Positions 23,501-32,809 of a stretch of 64,000 bases of DNA are shown here, one piece after another. Both the position numbers and the translations under genes were made by a program. The notes beneath the pieces were generated by a model. That model was not told the DNA's origin. It did no database searches and saw nothing but the letters and a program-made list of their open reading frames with translations. The DNA is from Mytilus edulis (lineage: Eukaryota > Mollusca > Bivalvia > Mytilida > Mytilidae): positions 21,843,117 through 21,907,116 of the forward strand of contig NC_092352.1 of the NCBI RefSeq assembly GCF_963676685.1, given 5' to 3'. The number at the start of each line of letters is the position of its first letter. Position 1 is the first letter of the stretch.

Positions 23501-26500
23501 AACATCAAAAGTACATCTCTGCCCTTTAGGTGTGCTTCCAATTCTGGCATCTTTTGCAATAGCTTGTCCTACAGTCGAATAGAATGTACCTGTGCAGAAG
23601 AAGAACCAAATTGTGCCAATCGTTCCTCGTACAGGTTTGCCAGCTCTGATAATCGAGACACAACCGACTCTTCAGAGTTTTTTTGAGTTTCAAAAATCTA
23701 TGTGACCAGCTCAGCTAATGCAGTTTCTTTCATTATAGTTTCCTCCGGTGTGCAACTGCTTTCGATTTCTGTTTGTCTGTTTGTCTCTTTGATCTCTCTT
23801 TGTTATAAACAGCTGCGAGACAAGACGGGTGATACTTCATTTCTTGTGCTATAACATCGCCACTACTCAGCTTTGACAACAGTTGTTTATCCTGAAGAGC
23901 TGTTGCACAATCCACTAGTCGTTGGTTTAGTTTTATTGTCATTGCCTCTCTTAAGACAGATAAAGGTCTCTCTTTATCACAAATTAAACATTTATGCACA
24001 TTTTCAACTGCATTTTGTTTTTGATCTTTAATAGAACGAGGAGTACACCTAAAAAGTTTAGGAGACGTACAATCACTAGAACTTCCAGATGGTATCGGTG
24101 ACATATTGCGTTTCTTGGCTCTCTCAAGTTTATTATTATTGAACTTTATCCTACACAAATTATGGTACTTGGCATTTTCTTTTTTAATTGTGCTTTCAAT
24201 ACCCTCTCCGTGGTTTAATCGCCGAATATCAAGAGGGATAGGGAGGGCATTTAATTCATGAAAAAGATGGATAGTTTTGCCTAACATTGTATATCCTTTG
24301 TCTGACGATTTCAGTAGGTCTGTTGTGACCTCCTGACACAAACAACCTTTTGTCCAATCAGTTTCCAAACTATTTAGTTTAAACATATTTATTTATAGTG
24401 GATTGGGAAACAAGTTTTGCAACTTTTATTAATCCCTTTCCACTTTGCGGGTGCGAGTGCTGCCTTGTAGCGGCATTATCCTACTCTTTTTCGAAATCTA
24501 CATGGGTGTCTTTAACGTGCAAGAGATATGGCTCTCTCTTAACACGGGTCAGCCATTTATCGTCCCCTTCCGAAGGACTATCATCGTTTCCTCAAGACCA
24601 TACTCGCAGATGGTGTCAAGGGAGAGCCGAAAATTGAGTTCCTGAAATCTGCTGAAGAAGCTGATAAGCGAATTCTTTTCGCCATTTCAAAAACTAAGTA
24701 ACTATTATATAAACAAAAGTAATCAACAATGAACTTATAAAACAATAACGCAAATATTTTCTGAGCAATAGATAAATGCAACAGTAAACTATAACCGAGT
24801 GAAACTAATCAACTATTAGAGAAGTGCACGAAGAGTGTGTGTCTGTAACATGAATAAATTTACGCAACACAGAGAAACGTCACAGGTAAAATTCTAGAAA
24901 TTGTATAAAATTCAAGATAACTTTTCTAATTATGTTATTTGATGTATTAACAACAGTATTATTATAGAACTGTGTTTGTAATAAGGATAGAATTCCTTCA
25001 AATCAATATCCGATCAGAATTGCAAATAAAACTTCGTAACTAAAAATATGAACGGTGGATAGACAAGTACCGAGACACGTCTTATAACAATGAGAACACA
25101 CACTCTCAAAAAGGTTAACTAGAATAAAATTACTCCCTCTATTGGTCCTTAACCTATTGAACCTAATGTAGCAATCGAAGATTAGTCGAAGATTTGTGGA
25201 ATATAACGACTGACATTATTTGGGTTATAAAGCAGTCAAATCCGGGATATTCATAAAACCAGAAGTGGGTTATCGACCGATATTCGACCGAAAGTGATAC
25301 TTTATCTTATATAACAATGATTTACTCCATTTTGTAACATTTTGGATACAATACAAGCAAAACGGTCCATACATATGATGTCTGTTCCCTATGAAGACGT
25401 CATTTCGAAAATCCAAGATGGCCGCCATGATCGGATGATTTGTTTTCGTGGCTACCCCCCTAATATGATTACATACACCTAAAGGCATGTTCTTACAAAG
25501 TTTCATGCTTGTATCACAATTTGCATGATTTGCGTGGTAAGCTGCTTAACTATTTGTTTGACACTATCATGAACAAACTATTGTTATATCAAGCACCATA
25601 TGCTGTTATTTACAAGTGGATATTATTAAAAATAATCTTATTAAAAATATTTTGATATGGTAAACATGTGCAAAAAAATAGAGAAATATCAGTCCCATTG
25701 TTGTCTTAAGAAAGTAGCAACAACGGTCGTTTCTAAGTTTAAATCGTCCTCTTTGTCTTGATTTTGTCCTTGATTCTGTCTCGGTTTTGGACAGTTTCTC
25801 GCAAAATGTCCTTCTTCTTGGCAATTATAGCATCTGTTATTATTCTGTTTCTGTGTCCCGAAACGGTCTTTATTCTGCCATTTTGATCTTGGATCAAAGT
25901 TTCTCTGATTTTGTTTGTGATAATTAAAATTTTGTGGTGCTTGTTGGGTGTTCAACTTGGCATCCATAATACTCTCAACGGACTTGGTAACCTCAGTAGT
26001 TATGCTATCTTTAATGTCCCTCCCAAACTGATTTAGCCTTTCTTCAGTCACAAAACGTTTCCCGCCAATTCGTCGTACATCTAAATCTTCAGTTGTACTG
26101 TAACTGACATCTCTGTCTTCTGTTTCTACTTCTATTTGTCTTATTTGATTTTTCCCTTTTATACCATTTTTACAGGTTGTATGCCATGCGACAAGGTTGA
26201 TAGTCTCCTCCATTGTTTTTGGTCTTTTCGTCAGAACATCATATGCTATGCTTTGATCTGGCAACCCATTTAACATATGTTCTATGGCAATGCTGTTGAA
26301 CAATTGTTGGTTCATTCCTGGATATGCCTTTTTCACCATTGTCTGTATACGTGCTGCATACTCATTGGTTGATTCTTTGTAACCTTTTCTGACTGTCTGC
26401 AATTCCTTTCTGTATGTTTCTGGCAAATTATTGTCACCAAAACGACTTTCCATTTCTTTGGACAGGAGTCTAAATGAACTTCTGGTCTCATAAGGCAGCT

Positions 26501-29500
26501 CTGCGGCAAAATTTGCAGCCTCATCTTTCAGGATTAGCAATATTTCTTCAGCCTGACGTCTTGGATCCCAGTTGTTTCTGTCTGCAATGATTTCAAATTG
26601 CATAAGAAATGTGCTCCAACCTTCTTTGCCGTTGTAAAAGGGCAATCTTGATCGATATCCATCCTGCGTGCTCGACATTGACTCTGTTCTGCCTCTTGTT
26701 TCTCTACTTGGCATTCCTTGATCTGTTTGACTGTTTTGCCATAGGAAATCTCTTTCTCTTTCAACTTCTATTATCTTCTCCCTCAGTCTTGCCATTTCTA
26801 TCTGATTAGTATCCATGGTGTTACTAGGTGGGTAGATATGTGTGTCGCTGCGTGAAACCATTCTTGGTGGATTAACAGTCTGGTCATAAGTCATGTCAAT
26901 AGTTGCTTTATTTTGAGTGTTCAGTACTCTTTGAGGTATGCTCATTGCACTTGGAGCGCAGTGGTATGGATAACTTGTGCTCAGTGCACTAATTGATTGT
27001 GGAAAAGTGTTCTGTACACTTTGATTAGACAAATTTGTGCTCAGTGCACTATTTGATTGTGGAAAAGTGTTCTGTACACTTTGATTAGACAAATTTGTGC
27101 TCAGTGCACTATAATCTGACAGGTAAGTGCTCGGTGCACTTTGAACAGGGGCAATTGTGCTCAGTGCACTATCTGATTGCGAAAAAGTGTTCTGTACACT
27201 TTGATTGGACAAATTCGTGCTCAGTGCACTATAATTTGACAGGTAAGTGCTCGGTGCACTTTGAATAGGGACATATGTGCTCTGTGCACCATACGGAAAA
27301 CTATAAGTACTTTGAATAGGTGGACTAGTAGTATATGTATGTGAACTTTGACTATTTATTGAAACACTGCCTAATGAATTACCCATATTTAATGAAGATG
27401 GACCAGCTTGGACTGTGGATGTATGTAAACTTGGCGTCATACGAGAATTTCCCTCACTACTTGAAAATATTGGCAATGGTAGCCCTCTATTCCGTAAATT
27501 CATACTGACTTTGGGCAAAAGCAAGGTTTATATCTTATAATATACTGTGTGTAATGCTTTAATAAATCTGTGCTTGTTTATATTGCCCAAGTTTGTTTGT
27601 TTGTTTTGTTTGTTTGTTTGTTTTTTATTTTTGTTAATTTTTTTTTTACTGCTGAGTATCAGTTACTCTTAATTTTTAAAATGTTTATTACACTTTAAGA
27701 TATCAGAAATCTTTGTAGTGTTTACCTTTAAGGGTTTTTTTTTCACTCGAAAAAACGATACACCTTTGAGTGTCAGTCACTCTTTAGTGCTCACTTATTT
27801 ATACTTAAATAATACACCTTTGAGTGTCAGTCACTCTTTAGTGTTCACTAAATAATACTTAAATATTACACCTTTGAGTGTCAGTCACTCTTTAGTGTTC
27901 ACTAAAATATATATATTTTTTTTTTAAATAACACTTTTAGTCTCAAATTAACTTTTTGTTTTTCTAAATTTATACTTTTAAAAATTATCTTTATTTATTA
28001 TTCTCCCCCCCTTTTTTTTTTTAAACTCTTTGTGTATCAAGTTACACTTTGAGTATCATAATTTTTAAATAAAAAGAATTTCAGTGGCAATTTAATAAAA
28101 ATTAAATTCGTTCACCGCTGTCACCAATTTGTAGCGCCGACCGTTTATAAAGTTTACCAATTTCAAAGCAAATGAAAAACTGGTGTAAAATAGATTCCGT
28201 TTATTATAACAGAAATAAATGTATTGCAATTTACAATAAATAGTATTTAAATATTATCAACGTATGTAATTACCTATAAAATACCTAATCTGAAAAGTTA
28301 TATCTGAAGTTCGTAAAGCAGCTGATCGTTAGCATCCAAATTTGAAACTGACTATAGTTGACATAGTTTACAAAGCGAATACACAAAAATAGATATTCCC
28401 TACTTCCGGTTAATGGTTACAATGTAAATATGAACGCTGTGTAGCAAAAGGCTACAATTATGAAAGATTATCGTTATAATTGAATGTGTAAAAGGTAATT
28501 CCATACAACTTTAACGTATATAAATGATTTGTTATGCAGTTCCTATGAAAATTACTCCGCATAACATCTGAGTCGCGAATGACAACCTAAAATGTGCTAC
28601 GAACTCCCGGTAAAATCATTACCAAAATATTGCGGGAATTATGAAATATAAAAATGAACTGCACAAACTATGTGCATTAAACAACGTAATAACTTCTATT
28701 ACGAAAGTAAATTAATGTAAAATGCTTTGGCACAACAAACATGTGCAAAAAAATAGAGAAATATCAGTCCCATTGTTGTCTTAAGAAAGTAGCAACAACG
28801 GTCGTTTCTAAGGGCTTGCTTTCCGACTGAGTTGCTTGGATAAAACGTCTTACTAACAAAGATTTCCAATATTTGATATACAAATTACTTTTTCAAAAAA
28901 AGATTAATATTTAAGTTTTTTTTCAAAGATGTAATGTAATGGAAGCAATTCACTGGAAAAATGTCTTGTTATTTTTGTAAAAATGTTGTAAATCTTTTGA
29001 CTTTATTGGATAGATACACGGTAGCTATAACAGTTGACTGTTCTTTTGTTTTTTCTTCTGTTACTCATTGTTTTCCCTATGAGTTTTGGCCCCGCTTCAA
29101 GCTTCAATGTACATGCTTGTGTGAAAAATATACACCTATACACCTTAAGGGGGTAGACCTTGGTACAGGGAGATAACTCTTTAAATCAGATATGTGTTTG
29201 TAAAAGTCAAGTTTCCTCAATGAATTTTAAGCATTTACCTGAAACAGATTGAAAATAATCTATGTAGCAAAGAAGCTTAGAACATATTTATGAAAATGGC
29301 TGACACAAACATACTGATGATTTTAAGAGTTATTTCCCTTAACCTAGGTCTACCTCCTTAAGGTTTATTAATATTATTCTTTACAGAAAAGAGTTACTGC
29401 GCCAAATTTTCAAATTCTGTTTCTCAAACAGAAATGTATAACGTTTGAAATCTGTTGACAGGATATAAGAGTAGATTTTGAATTGCTGGATGTAGGAGGA

Positions 29501-32500
29501 AAACGCATATCTGCAAAAGCTGTTTTTTCTGCTGCTATTGGCTTTTTGAAAGACCATTTCATTCAGCAGATGCATTGGAGAAAGCTTGGAACTGTCGAAG
29601 ACGACATATTTTGGGTAGTGTCTGTACCATCAATCTGGAATGATTCTGCAAAACAGTTTATGAGAGAATCAGCTGAAAAGGTAAACTATATTTAAACAAG
29701 CCTAGTAAAACCAGATACTAAGAAATACTTGGTAGCGAAGAACAAACAGTCTTTTCGTGCCATTTAAACAATAAAACGCAACTTTAAGTTTGAGTATAAA
29801 ACTAAAATTAAAAAAAAAAAACATCTAAGGGAAGTGCGCTAAAAAAACCCACAAGAACTATATGTCTGACTTGGGAGATCTTGGAGCAGCACTCCAGTCA
29901 AGGTAAGTATTTCCGGGCTTGTATTTCCTATCATGATTTTCTTGATAGGGGTTGCTTTCCACAGGGAAGCTATTAAACCAAGAGTTCCAAATGATGAAGT
30001 TGAAACAATCCCTTCGTAAATATTACAGACGCCACCACCAGTTGGTTAACCGTTATAGAATATCCGTTTCACAGATAATAGCGGATATGTTCCTCAGATC
30101 ATAACCACAACTTCGAGACCTTTTCACGAATGTGACATACAGAATTAGACTTGTTGCCAGATTTGAACTAACTTGAGCAACACGACGGGTACCACGACAA
30201 TGATGAACAAAATTAAGCTTACATACTTACCTTTATGGATAATAAAGACATACAAGTCACCAGTATCAGCTGTAGTATAGTTTTCGATATTTTTTAATAA
30301 AATTTGATTAAAAATTTGTTACTTGGTAAGTGTAAGCTTACCATTTATAATTATTCGTAAGCATACACAAAAAAACCAAAACATATTGAAATAATTTAAT
30401 TTTGGATGTAATGCGTATTCTGATTGGCTGACGTCGTTTTGTTTATCAGCCGATAGACATAATTTTGTCAACGTTTTTTCATGATTTACTCCGGTTTAAA
30501 ATGGATTAAAGAATTAAATTATAAGAAATGACTGTAATATTTTTTTCTGCCTATTCGAAATAACATAAAAAATGTGGTGCACACTTTAAATAACCCGCTA
30601 CGCGGGCTATTCAGTGTACACCACATTTTTGATGTTATTTCTTCATAGACAGAAAAAATATTACAGTCATTCCTCAAACATATATTATATTGATTTGTTT
30701 TATCAGGTTGGTATACAAGGTGACAAGTTCATTATGGTATATGAGCCTGAGGCTGCATCTATTTACGCAAGACTTCTTCCCGTTGATAAATTTGTTGGAA
30801 ACAATGGTGCAGTCATACTGAAAGCTTTTGATCCGGGTCGAAAGTTTATTGTTGTGGATGCTGGAGGTACTATTATGAAAGTTAAACATTTTTTTTTATT
30901 TCTCCCAAAGTCGCACCGCAGGGGATATGGTAATTGTTCTTATGCTTTTGATTTAAATTAATCAAAGGTCTAGGTCACAACAGTTTTTTATAAACTCAAT
31001 TTTTTATCAACTTTGGTATGATCTTGTCTCAAAGGATGAATAAGACCAGTATTGAAGCTTGAAGGTTAACGGTTATATTCATAGACTGACATTAAGACCA
31101 TATTTTAGTGGTATCATTTTTTGTCAGTAGTTAAAGGAAAAGATCACAGTAACTAGATTCATACTAAAATTTGTAAAAAAAACCCGTTTATTTCAGACAA
31201 TGTCTTCACCAATCTTTTTAGGATAATGTGACACGTGGCTAAAACTTATTTTTTTATTTTGAAGACAATAGAACAAGGAATCAGATCACAACATTAATAC
31301 ATATTTTTAAACTCGTATATTTACATATTCTTTACGATAATTTGTCCAGTTCTATGAGTACATTTTATTTTAACTTTCTATTTGATACTATAGGTGGTAC
31401 TGTAGACATTTCTGCTCAACAAGTTTTAGAGAACGGCGAGCTTAAAATAATACATAGAGAATGCGGTGGTCCATGGGGAGGCGAATGCATAAACAAACAG
31501 TTCGTAAATATGCTTAAAGAACTTTTTGGAAAGGAAGTTATGAAACAGTTTAAAAATAAACACGGAGATGATGTCTTGCAACTACTGAGAGATTTTGAAG
31601 TAAAGAAAAAAATGTTTAGAGAAGAAGATGAGGAATCACTAACTATTCGCATGCCTTTAAGTCTGATTGAACTGTTCCTTGATATAAAACAATCAGACGT
31701 TCCAACAGCTATTGCAAGTTCAAGATTTGATGAAACTGTACGTCTTAAAAGAGACAAATTATCTATTGCAGGATCTTTAGTTGAAGCATTTTTTTCTGAG
31801 ACTATTCAAATGATCATTGATGAAGTATTATCCATATTGAAACATGAAAGATGTTCTGATGTGAGTGCAATAATGATGGCTGGTGGTTTTTCAGAGGCTG
31901 ACATATTACAACATGCCATTAAAAAGCAATTCCAATCGTTGGAGATTTTTATACCATTAGACGGGTCTCTTTCAGTGTTGAAAGGGGCTGTTATTTATGG
32001 CCACAATCCAAATGTTGTATCATCAAGAGTATGCAATTATACATATGGCGTGGGTGTTGCTATGAAATTCGACCCAAGTATTCATAATCCTGGGCAAAAA
32101 ATTTACCGCAGAGGAATAGAAATGTGTAATAATCTATTTGACGTACTTTTTGAAATTGATGAAGAAGTTCATATTGGACAAACTAACAGTATTGATGTGG
32201 CATCATATTTTTTGTCAGATGAAAAATATGGTCCACTTGAATGGCATTTTAGTATTAGTACTAAAAAGGACCCTTTCTACACTACAGATAAAAGTTGCAT
32301 GGAACATGGATCCATTATTGTTTCTCCGCCAAATGGAATGTGGCCAGAATTTGTCGAGGGACAAATATTCCTCAAAATTGCTGGAACAGAGCTAGTTGGG
32401 ACGTTTGTCAATAAAAAAACAATGAAAGAAACGTCCGTTAGATTTGATTTTTTACCGTCAATCAATAAAAATCCAGAGAGAAAACGGTTGTTTGATCCGT

Positions 32501-32517
32501 TCTTTCTAGACATTTAG
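20219..32517 (+). CDS. HSPA12-type atypical HSP70 ATPase, gene 1 (four coding exons)
   Basis: Coding exons are 20219-20530, 29462-29680, 30707-30866 and 31394-32517, joined in phases 0, 0 and 1, with GT donors and AG acceptors at every junction; the product is 604 residues. HSPA12 proteins are cytosolic members of the actin/HSP70 ATPase superfamily that keep the nucleotide-binding fold but lack the usual peptide-binding domain. Visible motifs are phosphate-1 AIDFGSSGAGYAF (residues 10-22), VPSIWNDSAKQFMRESAEK (ends 177), the EPEAASIYAR block (about 190-199), phosphate-2 VVDAGGGTVD (226-235, made by the exon 3/4 junction), and the adenosine motif AGGFSEAD (393-400). The C-terminus NPERKRLFDPF is shared with gene 2. 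The ATG at 20219 is the first in frame, because two stops precede it. Intron 1 is 8.9 kb owing to a composite transposon insertion. HSPA12 is strongly expanded in bivalves (known); a role in stress or immunity here is inference. Confidence 0.93.
20770..20920 (+). repeat. dispersed repeat in intron 1, left edge of the gene duplication
   Basis: GAATGTTGCTACATAGAAAT, then CATAAAGTTTTGTTAATCAA, GGGAAACCTCTTAAATGAT. Matches 49165-49345 upstream of gene 2. I recognise this as a widespread mussel repeat, so the paralogy of the two gene copies starts within repetitive sequence. Confidence 0.7.
20935..21402. other. unassigned left part of the composite insertion
   Basis: No long frame. Contains a small palindrome GACGAAAAAAATTCGTC (about 21177-21193) and TTATGTTATGTAACATAA (about 21257-21274). 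No match seen elsewhere in the window. Confidence 0.4.
21403..25545 (-). mobile_element. decayed DNA transposon with about 150-bp terminal inverted repeats
   Basis: The left terminal region (21403-21550) and right terminal region (about 25395-25545) are inverted copies: ATCATGCAAATGGTGATACA against the complement of TGTATCACAATTTGCATGAT, a GGTAGCCA block, and CGGCGGCCATCTTGAATTC against its near complement CCAAGATGGCCGCC. The ends read GCGGCTTA and (complement) GCAGCTTA. The element is about 4.14 kb and carries one broken gene on the minus strand. The TIR style resembles that of the repeat at 40270-40440 (GCTTGTAGCAGGATGTGCAC). Superfamily not assigned. Confidence 0.75.
21845..24386 (-). pseudogene. 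transposon protein with NIDHNPSSTT motif and Cys-rich tail, broken
   Basis: Read on minus from 24386. The N-terminal 217 codons (to 23733) contain KYHNLCRIKF, HKCLICDKERPL and MKYHPSCLAAVY, a Cys/His set that looks metal-binding. After a frame break, 23377-22541 runs through TADNIDHNPSSTT, a TAA (about 22928), then on in the same frame with FHATGISILKHPIKDNIG. Another break leads to 22334-22050, with ELIEAFVVVMYDRTTTTFDI and RPTRAALLHHTKLA. Past that, a frame continuing to a TAA at 21845-21847 gives CGCKKTCSG and CTTLCSCSC. I have seen this order (IDHNPSSTT, then a C-terminal Cys cluster) in many hypothetical proteins of invertebrates; its place in a TIR element suggests a transposase or accessory protein, but the catalytic residues are not identified. 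Confidence 0.75.
25546..25661. other. linker between TIR transposon and gag unit
   Basis: About 115 bp of AT-rich sequence following (on minus) the gag stop. It is not LTR-like and shows no pol motif. Confidence 0.5.
25662..25737 (-). repeat. 76-bp direct repeat, copy A (gag 3' end)
   Basis: Identical to 28737-28812. It contains the last codons and stop of gag and about 27 bp beyond. Copy A is followed on minus by unrelated sequence, copy B by the LTR. Confidence 0.95.
25689..27524 (-). CDS. LTR-retrotransposon Gag polyprotein, intact, no pol
   Basis: 611 residues, uninterrupted. Residues about 60-190 are tandem degenerate repeats (SALSTNLSNQSVQNTF type) rich in Ser, Asn and Gln. A coiled segment follows (MARLREKIIEVERERDFLW), then a capsid-like region (LPFYNGKEGWSTFLMQFEII, LPETYRKELQTVRKGYKEST, MLNGLPDQSIAYDVL) of the Ty3/gypsy Gag type. 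A nucleocapsid zinc knuckle CYNCQEEGHFARNC (CX2CX4HX4C, residues 565-578) lies near the C-terminus, and the stop follows 32 residues after the knuckle block. There is no protease, RT, RNase H or integrase in any frame downstream. Upstream are a primer-binding-like site and one LTR. It is either a gag-only non-autonomous element or a copy that lost pol; the absence of any stop in 611 codons argues for youth or selection. Confidence 0.88.
   Translation of the reverse strand: MLLPKVSMNLRNRGLPLPIFSSSEGNSRMTPSLHTSTVQAGPSSLNMGNSLGSVSINSQSSHTYTTSPPIQSTYSFPYGAQSTYVPIQSAPSTYLSNYSALSTNLSNQSVQNTFSQSDSALSTIAPVQSAPSTYLSDYSALSTNLSNQSVQNTFPQSNSALSTNLSNQSVQNTFPQSISALSTSYPYHCAPSAMSIPQRVLNTQNKATIDMTYDQTVNPPRMVSRSDTHIYPPSNTMDTNQIEMARLREKIIEVERERDFLWQNSQTDQGMPSRETRGRTESMSSTQDGYRSRLPFYNGKEGWSTFLMQFEIIADRNNWDPRRQAEEILLILKDEAANFAAELPYETRSSFRLLSKEMESRFGDNNLPETYRKELQTVRKGYKESTNEYAARIQTMVKKAYPGMNQQLFNSIAIEHMLNGLPDQSIAYDVLTKRPKTMEETINLVAWHTTCKNGIKGKNQIRQIEVETEDRDVSYSTTEDLDVRRIGGKRFVTEERLNQFGRDIKDSITTEVTKSVESIMDAKLNTQQAPQNFNYHKQNQRNFDPRSKWQNKDRFGTQKQNNNRCYNCQEEGHFARNCPKPRQNQGQNQDKEDDLNLETTVVATFLRQQWD
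27755..27912 (-). repeat. tandem repeats in the leader of the gag element
   Basis: Three units of CACCTTTGAGTGTCAGTCAC followed by TCTTTAGTG(T/C)TCACT at about 43 to 55-bp spacing, then diverged traces to about 28060. They lie between the PBS and gag. Confidence 0.8.
28111..28126 (-). other. primer-binding-like site
   Basis: On minus TGGTGACAGCGGTGAA begins three bases after the LTR end and starts with TGG, the complement of a tRNA CCA end, as expected for reverse-transcription priming. Confidence 0.65.
28130..28737 (-). mobile_element. long terminal repeat of the gag element
   Basis: About 608 bp. On minus it begins TGTTGTGCCAAAGC and ends GGTCGGCGCTACA, giving the TGT..ACA ends typical of LTRs, followed by the primer-binding-like site. 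No second LTR is visible beyond the gag stop. The boundaries come from these motifs, not from two-copy comparison. Confidence 0.65.
28737..28812 (-). repeat. 76-bp direct repeat, copy B (gag end upstream of the LTR)
   Basis: Exact copy of 25662-25737, lying immediately before the LTR start on minus and 18 bp inside the right end of the composite insertion. Confidence 0.95.
29149..29357. mobile_element. 209-bp TTAA-flanked MITE, in gene 1 only
   Basis: TTAA flanks both ends (29145-29148, 29358-29361). Inverted ends: GGGGGTAGACCTTGGTACAG on the left, and AACCTAGGTCTACCTCC on the right (complement GGAGGTAGACCTAGGTT). Inside both ends is GATAACTCTT / AAGAGTTATTT. Absent at the corresponding place in copy 2 (about 50085). 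TTAA targets are typical of piggyBac-type transposition. Confidence 0.8.
29462..29680 (+). CDS. HSPA12 gene 1, exon 2 (residues 105-177)
   Basis: The acceptor TTGACAG precedes GAT and the donor AAAAG|GTAAAC follows; phase 0 at both ends. Encodes DIRVDFELLDVGGKR through AKQFMRESAEK. Confidence 0.93.
29920..30205 (+). mobile_element. Penelope-like element C-terminal fragment in intron 2 (copy 1)
   Basis: Encodes, with lesions, the C-terminal RT part (frames giving RKYYRRHHQLVNRYRISVSQ) and the start of the tail (GAGCAACACGACGGGTACCA). The same fragment is in intron 2 of gene 2 (51596 onward), so it was inserted before the gene duplicated. Confidence 0.75.
30400..30672. mobile_element. fold-back element in intron 2 of gene 1 only
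   Basis: The 30525-30672 part is an inverted repeat with arms of about 68 nt: TGACTGTAATATTTTTTTCT, GAAATAACATAAAAAATGTG and GTGCACACT on the left, then AGTGTACACCACATTTTTGA and AAAATATTACAGTCA on the right, around ACCCGCTACGCGGGC. The left part has CTGATTGGCTGACGTCG. Not present between the homologous flanks of copy 2 (about 52375). Confidence 0.8.
30707..30866 (+). CDS. HSPA12 gene 1, exon 3 (residues 178-230 plus first base of codon 231)
   Basis: The acceptor TTTTATCAG precedes GTTGGTATA; the donor GGAG|GTACTA interrupts the glycine-rich phosphate-2 loop (VVDAG, then G completed by exon 4). Confidence 0.93.
31394..32517 (+). CDS. HSPA12 gene 1, exon 4 (residues 231-604)
   Basis: The acceptor ACTATAG precedes GTGGTACTGTAGAC. 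Encodes GGTVDIS, CGGPWGGECINKQF (the DNAM-like region of the fold), the AGGFSEAD adenosine motif, VLKGAVIYGHNP, and a C-terminal beta-rich part ending in FDPFFLDI. Stop TAG. Confidence 0.93.
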
Positions 32518-32799
32518 CTTTGAATTAACATTGATTTAAACTTGTCATTAATTCTAGTACAAAACTGGTAGTTTATAATTTTTTTCTTGCAACCACAATC
32601 TGGGCCAATATGTAAAATTTTCATCCAAAACGTAAAAGTTCGTGAATAAATATGACGAAAGTAATTTAGTAACATGATACAGTTATACCTTTTTTGTCTA
32701 TTGAGCATTTCTGTTGTTAGCACACATGTGTGTATACTTAAATACTCATAACATATAGTTCATTAGTTATATACTAGATAACTAGCACTTATTGAATTG

Positions 32800-32809
32800 A
32801 ATAAATAAA
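32800..32809 (+). promoter_or_regulatory. polyadenylation signal, gene 1
   Basis: Overlapping AATAAA hexamers (GAATAAATAAAG) 283 bases after the stop, conserved at the same point in copy 2 (55125-55134). Another AATAAA at about 32645 is also possible. Confidence 0.65.

Larger units (their letters stand above)
20922..28830. mobile_element. 7,909-bp composite insertion in intron 1 of gene 1
   Basis: Defined by comparison with gene 2, whose intron reads straight through (junction at 49345-49346). The ends are a 13-bp inverted repeat with one mismatch: left TCAGTCAGAAAGC (20922-20934), right GCTTTCCGACTGA (28818-28830). GT is present on both sides (20920-20921, 28831-28832) and once in the empty site, giving a 2-bp target duplication. 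Inside lie about 480 bp of unassigned sequence, a decayed TIR transposon (21403-25545), and an LTR plus gag unit (25662-28812). Whether this is one large DNA transposon that collected others or a nest of separate insertions cannot be told from one copy. Confidence 0.75.

Noticed and set aside
23280..24645. Plus-strand frames opposite the transposon gene
   Set aside because: Shadows of the minus-strand transposon protein with no motifs of their own.
25606..25824. Minus frame overlapping the gag end as a possible pol by frameshift
   Set aside because: Only 72 codons, no protease or RT motif, and the downstream sequence is a short linker then another transposon.
27755..27912. Regular short repeats suggestive of a CRISPR array
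   Set aside because: Few units, no unique spacers of constant length, and a eukaryotic retroelement leader context.
31416..31757. 113-codon minus frame opposite HSPA12 exon 4 (and similar 53784-54233, 32277-32513)
   Set aside because: Antisense shadows of a well-supported coding exon; their composition mirrors the sense codons.
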